From positions 27,889,021 to 27,953,020 of the forward strand of contig JARCOQ010000008.1 in assembly GCA_029207755.1 (NCBI GenBank): a stretch of 64,000 nt of DNA, in the 5' to 3' direction. The notes below the pieces were generated by a model. That model ran no database searches, was not told where the DNA came from, and saw only the letters and a list, made by a program, of their open reading frames with translations. Origin of the DNA: Chamaea fasciata (lineage: Eukaryota; Chordata; Aves; Passeriformes; Sylviidae). The translations under genes and the position numbers were made by a program. Positions 12,116-25,104 of the stretch are shown here, one piece after another. Every line of letters starts with the position of its first letter. Positions within the stretch are counted from its first letter, which is position 1.

Positions 12116-15100
12116 TACGCTGCTTGGGATCCCTCATTTTCCATATCCGGTAGCTTTTCTTTAGACCGGCCACCTCGGGAGTCCCTATCTCCGGTCACAG
12201 ATCGCCACGTTCTTTTGTCCTACAGCAAGCACGGCTCTGGTGACTCTCCTGACTATCTTCCTGCATCAGCCTCCACAGGCTCTTACACGTGACGGGCAGT
12301 CTCTCTGGAAAGAGGGGAGCTGCTGTGAGAATAAAGCCAAGGCAGTGGTAACGCCTCCATGTATCCCTATTCTGAGCACAGGAACGAATTGTATCCTGCA
12401 TTTACAACTATTTTAATTGACCATTCATTTTAGGGATAACCATGGCAGCTTGAACCTCTTCCCTTTCAGTCAGTAAGCACTTGGCAAATGAATAGTTATG
12501 CTGATTGTTTCTAGGATTAAGTGCCGCAGCTCATTGGCTCTATCATGTAATGCTAGATTGAGCTGGGTCTTGTTACCACTTATACCTGTGTGCGTGTGTT
12601 CATCTCGTTCTGAACAGGGAGGTTCTGGACTGGGGAGACATGTTAAAAGGAGGGTCCCTGATCAGAATTGCTCATATTCATGTGTTTTTTTAAGTGATCC
12701 AGGCTAAGTAAAGGCATTGTTTCTGTTTGAAGGCATTAGAGAAGAACTAAATTCTGCTGAGAAGAGTTGATTGTGGAGAGGAATAGATAGCACAGCAACC
12801 TTGAACTCCGTGTGTACAACACCTGATTATACAACGATGTCTTTTCTTTCTAGGGTCCGTCAAACTCCTATTTAACTTTAGTAGAACGGGATTTCAGTGG
12901 CACTGGGGTCATGGCATCCTCCACTGAAGGCTCTTAAATTACAAAAAGAACCCCATATGAAACCTCTTCAGTAAGCCTCATGTGTCAAAGGAAAAGACAG
13001 AATGTGCTCAAGGCTACAGAGATGTTCTCTGGCACAACTGGGAAAAACTGCCAGAGCTGTGGTGTCCTTTCCTTGGTCTTCATCTGCCAGACTTTGCCAT
13101 TCTGTTCCAAGAAGGCATGGAGGGTAAACCCAGCTCTGCCTTCAGGGAGAGGAGGGGAGAGGGGACAGGAGGCAGCTGTCCTTTAGTTCCCCTTGGTCAG
13201 TCTGGGCCCATATATTGCTCATGTCAGTAAACGATCTTGTTCTTAAAGGGTTTCTCACTGGATACAAGGACGGTTGGGGGATCACCTGGTGTTACTGTGC
13301 TGTAAAGAAGGATGATAAGGAGAACTTGGGAGACCTATTGGGATGGTCTTTGCAGCTGCCCCTGCAACAAGCTGCCTCCTTTTCCAATGCGTGGTAATTT
13401 ATAAATAGACCTGATTCCACTACTTGGAGAAAGCTTCTGTCTTTCCTTGTACTTGATATATGTCATACTCTGCAGTGGAGAGCAGATGTTTGTACCAGAT
13501 TCTGCTCCCATGGAAATGGGCAGTAGAAGACTCAGAGGCGAGGGGTGAAATAGCATCAGGGTTATCTCTTGTCCTTTGCTCAGAGCTCCTGTTACAGCCA
13601 GTCTGAAAGGCCAGGAGACGCCCTTGGATTTAGCACCACAGTCTCGAGTGTATGCCTGTGTCTCTGCTGGAGATGAACATCCTGTTGTTTGCAGAGTCCA
13701 GTTACAGCTAAAGCTGAAGCTAAAAAAAAAAAAAAAAGTATCTGTCTGCATAAACAGGAATTTTCCTCAATTGCAGGAGCCAGCAGAGGACACTGCTTTG
13801 TCTCTGTCTCTGAAAGGGCTGAGTAATGTTTTGTTTGTTTGTTTTGTTCTTTTTGCTGCCTTCATCCAGCTCCATGACTTTGGTGGTGCCTTTGGCAGAA
13901 GAACGGTTGCCATTGCTTCCATTTTATCCATATCCACCAGAGGATTTTGTTTTCCAGATTGTGTGCTGCTGCTGAAGCCATAAGCAATAATGCTCCTGTA
14001 TAGCTTTACTTAAGGGAGGGAAGAAACAAAACCACATGACAAATTGGTCCAATTTATCACAGCAACAGAAACCTGCAATTCAGCTCAATCGCCCCCACAG
14101 GCCGGCTTAGACAGCATCAATATTTAATGACCTGAGAGTCACTGCCTTCACAGCCTGGGCTCCACCTCTGCCCCTCGCCTTGTCGCAGGTACCCTCCAGG
14201 AATGTCACCCCACCACTGTGGAGAGCATCCCTAGAATTCCTCTGGGTGAGCAGGGTCTGTCTTCAGCCTGCCAAGTCAAGCCTGCTTGCTACCCAAAGGG
14301 GCACAGTCCAGACCTGCTGGGTATAACCAAACTCTGCCCCTCTTTCCTGCCTGGCTGGACCACCCATGTAAACACCTTAGGCAGGTTTATGCCCATGGAA
14401 CAGCTCCAGGCTTTCTGGGCATGCCTGTGGTCTGTGCCAAACAGGAAAGCAGGAGTAGGACTGGACCATCACAGTTCATGGCCTCTCCTACATTCTTTTT
14501 TTGGGTAATTGTATAATGCAGACAGGACTGTTCACTTGGTAGCAAGCTGGAGGTGGCTTCTGTTCAGCTGTCTATATCTGTTCCCATTATTAAGGCAGAG
14601 TATTTTATTCCAGAAGGAGCTGCAGTGGAATAAAATGCCAGCAACATGTCCTGCACGTGGTGCAGGACGACTTGAAAAGATGAGTCAAACTACGCCAAAT
14701 CCCTCCCACTGTGAGCCAAGCAGGGCATCAGAGGAGGTTGGGAATTTCTTTTACTGGGCCCAGGCTCTGAACTGGCCACAGCAAACTGGCTTTTAAGAAC
14801 ATCACCCAGCTCCACCCCAGCATGTGGCCCCTTTCTGGCTTGCTCTGCCTGGGACAGTAACAGGAACAAGTGACAGGTTATACAGCTATATACAGCCACA
14901 GGCATGTTCCCTCATGGCTCTCTTCCCTCAGTTTCCCTGACCTATAAAATGGACATGACTCTGATCTCCTGGTGACAAGCACAAAGTAAAACAAAGCATT
15001 TTTATCAGGGCTGTGGTAGGGCAGAGGAATTTGTGCTGCTGGACCAGCAACTTGAATTCCTCCAGCAAAACAGCATCTTCCACTAGGTTCTCTGTTCACT

Positions 15101-16179
15101 TGAAAACCCCCATGATTTAGCAAATTGCATATTCCAAAGGGGGAGTTCATTATCCACTCCACTGGCAGTGAGTGGCACAGGCCATTACAATAAATGGCAT
15201 TTTGGGAAGATGGCTCTCTAATTCACCTGGTATTTAACACTGGCCATGGGGGCTCAGCTCTTTATGTAAGATACATTCAGCAAAAACCCTTTTGTGACCA
15301 TCTCCCTGCACTAAGGAGTTGTTGGAATAAGGGTGATTAGGAATAAACATAAGAACAGAGGTTTCTGCATCAAAATAGTTTGGGCCAGAGGCTGCATGGC
15401 CATGGGGTTGATGATGTGCACAGAGGAGTTAGGTATTTAGAAGGGAAAACCTGGCTTGCTGAAGTTCATCTGGAGATTCTGGGCCATTTCCAGTGCCAGA
15501 GCTTGGCTGCTGAGGGACAGCTTCCATCCCCTGGAGCACTTGGTGACTGCCCCCAGACCCTGTGCTCTTGTAGTTGTAGGGTACCTGTTTTGTTATGGGC
15601 ATGGCTCAAAACCAACACTGCAGAGCTGGACAGAATAATATGTAACTCAACAGACACCTGCAAGTGCCCTAGCAAATACTTAATGGATTGTTCCATCAGT
15701 TAACTGTCCAAGAAAGGAATTGTGAGCCAATTCAGTGCATTCCAAATCACAGCTCTGTGAAAAAAAAGTTTACATAACCACAGCTCTTCCTCCTGGCAGC
15801 CATCCAGTTATTAATTTCCATGTATCAGCTGCATCTGAATGGGCTTGGTCTTCCGCCCACTGTTTCTATTTATTTGTTTTCCATTCATCTCCACTAAAAT
15901 TAAGACTCAAAGCCTTCCACAGAGAATGGAAAACAAACATGCTGAACCAATACTGCTTCCCACATACAACCAGCAGAAACCACTGCACTTTTTCCTCCTT
16001 TGCAGTGAGGCAAGATCTAATTTTTAAGATCTCTGGCCTTTCACCTGAAAAATCGCACAGGTAGCTATGGCATTAGCACAGTCTCAAATTCTTGTTCAGA
16101 CACATCAGTAGGCAGCACCCTTCAGCTCTTGGCGGTAGGTGCTCCAGGTCACAGTGACTGCAGACACCCTGTGCTGGAG
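12116..16179. other. Non-coding stretch between CpG island and CR1 fragment
   Basis: No recognisable exon or repeat family. The ORFs are short, start at arbitrary ATGs and resemble nothing I know. There is an A15 tract near 13724-13738. Confidence 0.5.
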
Positions 16180-16965
16180 ACCTTTCTGGATGAAGCAACT
16201 TCTGCATGGTTTAAGAAGACAGTGCTGATGGTCCAGATTATCACAGTGGCTGAGAGTTTATGGGTCAGGATTAAAGGGAGGACAGGGACTGGTGACATTA
16301 TAGTAGGGGTCTGCCTCAGACTGCCCAAACAGGAAGATTGAGCTGATAACATGCTCTACAGACAGATACGAAGAGCCACATGTTCACAAGTCCTTGTCCT
16401 TGTGGCAGACTTCAACCACCCCAATACCTGTTAGAGGGACAACACAGGGGGGACAGGCAATCCAGGAAGTTCCCAGAATGCACTGTTGATTACTTCCTTC
16501 TCCAAGACATAGAAGAACCAACAAGGAGAGGTGCAAAGCTGGACCTTGTCCTCATCCACAAGGAGGGGATGGTGGGGAATGTGAATCCCAAAGGTAGCCT
16601 TGGCTGCAGTAACCATGAAATGGTAGAGTTTCAGGGTGGCAAGGAGGGTGCACAGCAAGCTCATTGCCCTGGACTTCAGGAGAGAAGACTGGCTTCTTCA
16701 GGAACCTGCTTGGTGGAGCACACTGGCATAAAGCCCTGGAGGGCCCAAGAAAGCTGATTCATATTCAAGAATCATCTTCTCCAAGATCAGGAGCAATGCT
16801 TCCTAACAAAAAGGATGTCAGGCAAAAACACCAGTAAGTCTTCATGGATGAAAAAAGAGCTCCTGGACAAACTCAAACAAAAGGAAACCTACAGAGGGTG
16901 GAAGCAAGGACAGGTAGTCTGGGAGGAATACAGAGAAAGCACCTGACCTTCCTTATGTTTGCATG
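16180..16965 (+). mobile_element. CR1 LINE fragment (ORF2 endonuclease region), degraded
   Basis: Translations in shifting frames match the CR1 ORF2 endonuclease and following segment: KGRTGTGDIIVGVC, then IEEPTRRGAKLDLVL, then GCSNHEMVEF, then the charged [13 protein letters not shown] part. Frameshifts and stops show it is dead. It begins about 400 bp past the IQCB1 stop, in the opposite orientation. Confidence 0.8.
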
Positions 16966-17369
16966 TTTTTCTATTGGTTTCTTGGTTTGTTCTGGACACA
17001 TCTGTATTTCAAAGCACATCACCTGATAAAATGTTCTGCTATAAAATCTCAGGCTTTTACAATGGCCAGATTCTTTATGCATATCAGCGTGAGTAAGAAC
17101 TGAAAAGCCAAAGGTTATGAACTTACTTTTAAAGTTATACATATTACAAAATACCTTAATTTACAATTACAGCATTTACATCCTATTTGCAACAGCACAA
17201 TCAATAGGATCCCACTGCTGATGTACAGAAAGGGATTCTTACTAAGTAAAATGCACTAAAATTAGGCCTTGGTCTTTTTCAAATGCTTTCCTTCCTTAAA
17301 AACATACACAAGTGAGTGCATAGTGCTAGACATGAGTCTGGTTGAATATGAAATTCTTCCGCTTGTTAC

Positions 17370-17599
17370 CTAAAAGGATTTCCTTCCTCCAATAAAGAGA
17401 GTTTCCAGTTCTGTGTTTATGGAATCATCAGGAATTACATCATCCTCCATAAACTGATCTCCAAGCTTCTTCCACCATGGCCAACGAGTGTATTTTAGCA
17501 TAGTATTGTGGGTTTGTCTTGCCTTGGTAGCTACAGGGATTGATCGACTCATAAAGGCACCAAGATCTTTTTCTGTGGTCTCTGCTAAACCTGGAGCAT
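17370..17599 (-). CDS. IQCB1: IQCB1 coding exon 13 (C-terminus and stop)
   Basis: 230 bp to a TAG stop at 17370-17372. It includes FMSRSIPVATKARQTHNTML, WPWWKKLG and the terminal LETLFIGGRKSF. The human protein ends LENLFIGGTKPP, so this is the true C-terminus. The acceptor is TCTTGCAG|ATGCTC. The 3' UTR end is not obvious. Confidence 0.94.
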
Positions 17600-20500
17600 C
17601 TGCAAGAATAAGGAGAAGAATTTTTTGTATTTTGTTTGTGGTTTTATGAGTATTTAAAAAAAAAAATAAAAGGAACACTACCCTCCCACTTCCCACTGTC
17701 CTAGGTCACTCTGTTCCCTGTGCTGGCATTGCAATTTTATGACTACATGATAAATCATAAATCTGATTGGAGAGGCAATCCAAATAAAGGCTACTCTGAA
17801 AAAATAAATACATAATGGGATAGAAAGAAGAGAGGGGAAAGATGGACTACTTCTTTCAGGTGCAGTGACGGCATCCACCAAAATGACTTCTTGTGGCAGT
17901 ATAACCTCAGAGGATCTCCTGGTCACTAGTGTAGATCAGTGCTCCTGGTGCAGGTGACATCAGCACGGTGTTACCACTGCTCTGGTGCAGCAGCACTGTG
18001 GTTTCCCTGCTTGGGGGACCCACACAGTGTAAGAATGTGTTGCTGATTTGCCTGCTCAGGAAGTCATGAGCTGCAGTGACACAGCACACGACAGACTAAA
18101 TAATGGCATTCAGTAACTTGCTGAATTCTGCCCGGTTTGGGTGCTCTCTGGTGGCTGCAGTTTGCTACTCTTGCTCTTTCATGCAGCCACTTGTCTGGAG
18201 TTAAGAGAGCACAGTAGTGAATTCTGTTTTACTTAAACCCAGGCCAGAGAAAATGAAAACATGGAATTTGCAGCTCAAAGATTTCCCTCTTTATCTGGAA
18301 GGGGTGAGAGTGTTTTAACCATCGGGTTACTTACAACACAAGAAAACAAACCAAAGCAAAACACATGTGAGTGAATAGGTTGTGTGAGGCCCCTTTTTAA
18401 GAAATTCTAATGCCTATTACAGGGCCATTGCTTTTCTTGTGAACATATCAGAGAGAGGCTTTCAGCAGAAGAATAACATGCTCCTTGAAAAACAGGTGTT
18501 TATCCTTAACCTACAGCAGCACTTGGATAATCTCTAACAAAGCCTGGATCTCAAGATAAGGCATATGGCAAAGGAAGAAAGATACTTCAGTTTTGAAATC
18601 AGGCTTTACCACTGTTCACTCTAATTTTCCCTCTAAATTGCCTAAATCCAAATGGTAATCAAAGCCATGAGCAGAGCAGTCACATACTCATTAGCAGCTC
18701 CACATCGGTGTTGACCTGAGCCAGTAAAGCCTCTCTCCGCTGCGCTGCTCTCTGATCCAGCCTGCTCCGCAACAGGAACTGTGCCAGCTTTGCCTGAGCC
18801 TGCATATGCAATTCTTTACTCATTTCTTCTGACATTTGGGAAGCCTGGAGGAAAATAAGTTTGTTACCATTAGGAGCTGGTTATTTTAAAACTTCTGGGG
18901 GCAGAATAATGCCTAAACAAGGAATGCAAATGCTGTTTGTAATTGTTAACTTCATAATTTTGCTTCCTTTGCAACTCTCTTCATAATTATCCATCATCAT
19001 GTATATAAATTTTCCAATTACAGTTTGCTTTGACACTTCTTATTAGATTAATGGTTAAAATCCCCAATATCCTAGTGCCTTGCTGTCAGACAAGCAGCAT
19101 TAATACATACATACCTCAAATGGCTTATCTTGATCATAATTTATGAAGCTGAATATATTTCATCCCTACAGTATTTTATGTTGCATCATTAATGCAAATT
19201 ATGAAATGACTAAGAAACAGACCGGATGCAATTTGATGTAGTCATCCACCTTCTGCTGCAAAGCTAGTCTCTGCTCATCAGTCAGTCCCTTGGGTTCTTT
19301 CCAAGGAGAGAGAGGTCTCCTCCTTCTTCGTTTCTCCAAGAATTTACAAGCCTTTGTAAGGAACATATGAGAATACGACAATCACCGAGAGGAAGTTTGT
19401 CTCCCCACTTTGTTTGTAAACAATCAGTGAAAGTGTTTCCGTACTGCATCTGTTAATGCCTAAATGCAGCCATGTTGTTGAAAAGACAACATACAAGGTC
19501 AGCATGAACACTAAATAGTAAGTAACAACACTCATAATAAGTTACTGAGTCATCTGTACTATGGTGACATTCCAATCCTGGGTTTCAAAGAAGCAGCTTT
19601 TATATTTTAGTTACAGGACTGTATTAGGCTTTGTAGCCTATACTAGGTTTAATCCTTTAAAGTAACTTGTAGCTCTAGACTATCACTCCTGAGTAATTTT
19701 TTAATAAATTATGGCTACATTAACAGTAAAAGAATAAACAGAGTTTTATGAGGCTTCAGAGTAATCCACTCAGTCCTATCTACTGTTAGAACAAAGTATA
19801 AATACTTACTGCTCTCTGAATGATGATAGCTGCCTTATACTCCTTCAGAGATTGTTTCTGCTGATGAAAAATTCTTCTCGCTCTATACCCTCGCCAGAAT
19901 CTCTGGATAGTTAATGCTGATTTCTCCTCCATTTCCTGCATGTATTTATTCACCTGACCTACAAAGGTAACAAAAATCCACAGTTACGAGACTGTGGGTT
20001 AGGTTCTCTTAACAATTTACATTGTTAATCCTCAAATTAGATAGTACCAAAAAACCTTGGGTACTCTCCGTTAAAAGCCCCTCTTCCCCCAAGGTCTCCT
20101 AGCTGTGGGTCAGGTCTTGCGTATCATAGCTGCAATGGAGCTTTGTAACACAAGAAAACCGTCTCTCCCTTTCTCCTGCACCATTTTGAAGGCAGCAGAT
20201 CTTGATCAGTTGTTACTGAGCCCTGGGGGAATTAGCACATTCCCTTTCAGATAATTGGGTCAGGAGAAGAGACAGTAAGGCTACCTTGCATAAAGACATG
20301 CAAGATTGGAAAACAGATTTGGGGAAATTGTTCTTAAGGACACCCAGACACTTTAACCTTCTGCTATTGTTTAATATAAATCATACTGGCATGAACAACT
20401 TCCAGTAAGGCCAGCTGTCGTTGATGGAAGAGTCTCATGGCCCTCTGTCTCTGAAGTTGCATTTGCAGTTTTAGAGCTTCATCTTCCTTCTGTTTTGTTA

Positions 20501-23500
20501 AATGCTGCAGCTCCTGTTCCCGTTTAGCTCTGCAATACACAAGTACATTAACCATTACCTTAAGTTGTATATTTCTTTAAAGTGTCTCTCTTTTTCTTTG
20601 TGTTAAGTGGTCCAGCATCGAGAAAGAAAATCCACAAACCGATCTGCTATGCCAGCTGTTGGTTGCAGAATGACACCAAGCAATGAGAAGTCTCCTGTAA
20701 ACTATCAAATTACCACACTATCTATAGCCACAAAAGACTCTGAACCACTCTATGAAATCAAAGTTTAAATCTTTGCTTAAGATAAAGTTCTAAGGACTCT
20801 GAAGGGAATGATGCTGCATGTGGGACATTCACAGCCAGAATGAACTGGAACAACAATTCTGATTCCATCATCTGCTGAAGAGGTAAAGCAACATTAGCCA
20901 CCTGCTCCAGTATGCACCTTTTCCAGTCCATCCATCAGCATGCATGGCACCTGTTTCCCACAATACATATAATTATTTTTGTACTGACTTCAAGAGCTGT
21001 TCAGAACATTGGCTGTCAAACCTCACTTCTTAATTTTGGAAGGATTTTTTTTTTTTTGTCCACAGACTAGAACTGATGTCCAGCAATTCTGCTATTGCTG
21101 CATGGCACATACCTTAAGACTCACAGTACTAATGAGCTATTTGTGTTTCCCATCACTAGTATAAATTGACCTATAATTTTTCCACCAACCATACTTTCCC
21201 TTTAGTCTCTAAAACTGGTTTGTGAGAGATTGGGTTGGAAACTGTTGTGTAAAAGAGAGGCTCTGGATTTAAAGATCTGACCTTAACAGAGAAAAAAGCC
21301 TCCACCACGATCTGACAGACCATAATCCTTTTACAACTGTAATGTAGACTTGAGGTGTGCCCACACACCTACCTACAGAGACAGCTCATGATACATATGA
21401 TTATATTGAATGGTTTCAAGGAAACGAAAAGTTTTCAGCCCACACATTTGTGCAAATTAGTGCTGTATTTTTTACAATTTTAATTCAGGCAATTAATATT
21501 GAAATCCAAATACTATGTTTCTAAGGCATATGCAATCACATTTGCCTTAGAAACAAAAGGATCAAACAAGACTTTTGATCACATTTTATTGATAAAACTA
21601 TTAATATTTTGCCCATCAATTTTTATCAGCTTCTCTAAGTTGAAAACAACAGAAATGTTTCGTTAACTTCTCAGACACACATCTGTGAAACCAAGAGTTT
21701 CTGTCAGATATTTAAATGACTCTTTAGTACTAATTATTTCCTATGTAGTCTGCAAAACACATTCGTCTTCTGTTTCTCCTAATGATAAGATATATTTGCT
21801 TGCACAAGACCACACTGTGACAGGGAACTGCCTCTGAACTAAAGTAAAACATGCACAGAGTAAGATCCAAGCTTCCTTCTGCAGTTCATGGCACAGAGCA
21901 GCCTGCCTCTGGTCATCCCTTTAGAAATGTAAAAATGGTTTCATTTTTGATGCATTATTAATAAAAATTATTGCCATTTTAAATGTCCTACAATTAGCTA
22001 TGTAATAGTGAACTAGCTTCGAGGAGAGACTACAGGCTATAACATTCACTGAGGAGACACTTCTGAAACCACAGCTTCAAAAGTTTATAACTTGCAGTTA
22101 CATCTTCCTCTGCAGCTGCAGGTGAGCAAAGTTTGGAGTTTCAATCTTGGCAGTATTTAACCACACTTGTTCTAAAATAAATCTGTGAACATAACCAGAA
22201 CCTGACTGCAAAAAATTAAGAAGTCCCCTTAAAAGCTCTTTTAAAGTCATGTTTACAGTATTCCAAACACTATTTTTCAGAGTAATGTTTTGACATAGAC
22301 AGAAGAAAACCAACACTGGCACTGTACAGTTACTGTATTTGCTCAGTACACTGGGACTGAGTGAGCCATGAACACACACAACTGTAAGGATATTAATAAG
22401 TTTCCATTCCTCTCAATATTAAACAAACACTTTCAAAAGTCCATTTGAATGACTTGAGAACTACTTAAAAGGCACACACTTATGCTTACAATATTGAAAA
22501 TATGACAAAAGGGAGTCAAGCAGCTTGGTGATTGCTGATAGTCTCACCATCCTTTCCCTGCTGTTTTTCCATGTTACATCTTAGCCCATCTTCCAAATTT
22601 TCTGGGCTATAAGTTTGGCTTGCAGGCTTGCAAGGTGCCTTGTGAGGGAAGGAATATTGGCTTCAAGTGTATGGTGGAGTAAAAAGGAGTGACAAGAATG
22701 TCTGACTGCAACACAAAAGTCCAGTGACCAGTGGCCCTCAACAGACACACTGCTTGCACCTGCAAATATTTCAGAATTTAAAGATTACACCTTAGAAAAT
22801 CCAACAGCCTCTTAAGGCCAGCCTAGACAATAAAGCATAGTTGTTTGCTTTGTATTACTTTGGTCACAATGCAATATGATTTGACAGTGATTTATAAGAT
22901 CTACTTTTGACACAGTAATGATCAATGTGCAAACAAAGTTTGAAAAAACTTGCTGTGGAGTCTGTACTTGATTTAGATCCCTCAACCTAAGTTAAATTCA
23001 AACTAAATTTCTCAAAACAGTTAGCCTAACATGTGCTAACATTACTGCAGCAATCTAATTCAAGTGAGACAAGCATTATTTACATAGCTTCCTTCTTCTC
23101 TGCTGCTCAAGGCAGTGGATACTATTTCTAGGTCGCTGAAGTAACTCTACTTCTGAGAGCCAAAAATTTAAAAATTAATGAAGAACAAGGTCTTGCAAGT
23201 ACTAAACTGAGCAAGCACTATGGGCCTTGGTTTCTGCAGCACTCTGGCACGTGGAAGCTCCACAATAGCTCCAACGTAATTTACAAAGCAATTCTGTGAA
23301 CCAGCTAACTATCCTACCACCACTACATCATCTTCTAGTGCTATTGAATACAATCCCATGCCACACTTTCAGTTTTCCATATGCCACAAATTTTTACAGA
23401 AAACATAAAAGCACCACAAAAGTAAGTTTTTTCATGGAGAAGTCTGGCAGCTGGGAAAGGGACAGTTGGAGCTTTTGGCACCAGAAGTGGCAGTTTGGCA

Positions 23501-25017
23501 TTGCTGAAAAAACACACTGTTTGGATGTTTTTGCTAAAAAATCTGTAGTGAAAAGGCTCACCTTGGCATTATATTACCTTTGTATTTGAGAAGTAACAGC
23601 TGACTGGAAAAAGGCACCTTTGAGATGAAAGGACACTTGGTCAGCCCAAACTTAGGGCCTGGGACATGAGAATAAATTCTCAGGGAAGCTACACCCAGGA
23701 AAGACAGGAAGGTGAATGGGAATAGCCAGCATAGATTTATCACAGGCAAATCGTATTTGACCAGCCTGAATGCATTCTGTGATGACTGCCTCTGTGGCTG
23801 AGGGGAAAGCAGTGCATGTCATTTTCATTGACTTTACCAAGGCTGTCATCACAGTCTCCTGTGCCAGGTGGGGCTGACACTCACACAAACCTCCATAAAC
23901 ACAGTAAATGGTTCAGTAAAAACCACATGAAGTTCAAATGGGAAATTCTACAGCTGGTACTAAGTAACCTCATGAACCAGCACAGGCTGGGCACCAATTA
24001 CTCAGACAGCAACTCCAATGAAAAGAGAGGACAGGCTGGACACGAGGCTGGACAGGCCAGTGAGAGCCCCTGGAGGAACACAGGCTACAGCTTAGTGGGG
24101 AGATTATTTGGCTTTACTTGGCATACCTGGAGCACTGGTCACACTCTGCTGGGACCCCCAATGGAAGAGCAGTGCTGACAAACAGGAGCGATAGAGACTG
24201 TCCAAACAGAGACAATTAGGGCCATGGAATGTAGGATATATAGGGACAGGTAAGGTGTGTTTAGCCTAAAGGAAGGCAGATCTATCTCTCAGTACCTAAA
24301 GAACTGCTACAGAGCAGACACAGCCAGACTCATGGGGGTGCTGAGAAAAAGGACAAGAGGCAGTGATAGAGTGCAACAAGGAAATTCCCACTGCTTGTAA
24401 TGGAAGAATTCTTCACAAGGCAAATCATCCAGCTCAAGGAAAGGGATCAAGTGAGATGGCAGGATCTCCATCCTTAGAGATCTCTAAAACTGGATGTGGC
24501 TCTCAGCATCCAGATCCCATTCTGAGGCAGGGCCTACTTCAAACAGGACATTGAATTAGATGGCCTGAATTTTTCTCTTCCTTTGTGACTTGAGAAAAAC
24601 CAGCCCAACCCAAACCTCCATACTAGATCCTATTCTTTACTGTTCTTCACAAAGTCATACTGTTTACCTGAAGCTTCTCTGTAAAGCGATCACTGCTTGG
24701 GGTAGCTTTTTCAGCCTCTTCCTTGTCTGAAATCCCCGCCATGCTGCCTGGATTACACAAGCTGCTTGATGCTGCTTCTGAAATTAACAAAACAGTTGGT
24801 AGAATATTTTCTATGCATATAAAACCACTTTATTACTGCTTGCATAATTGGTAAATCTCAACATTTGGCCAAACCCCATCAGTTTTCAAATGCATCAAAT
24901 TGTGTAATTTAAGGTCTTACAAGACAGTCATTATCATGAACTCCATACTTGTCCCAAAAGCAGCTATTCTGATCACCTGTATTGATGCTCTCTGTGCTAA
25001 ACAAATGAATCTACAGC

Positions 25018-25104
<87 letters not shown>

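Noticed and set aside
11056..12173. Long overlapping ORFs on both strands (up to 258 codons) in the 11-kb CpG island
   Set aside because: Composition artefact: GC-rich DNA has few stops. The products are Ala/Pro/Gly/Arg-rich, match no family and overlap each other on both strands.
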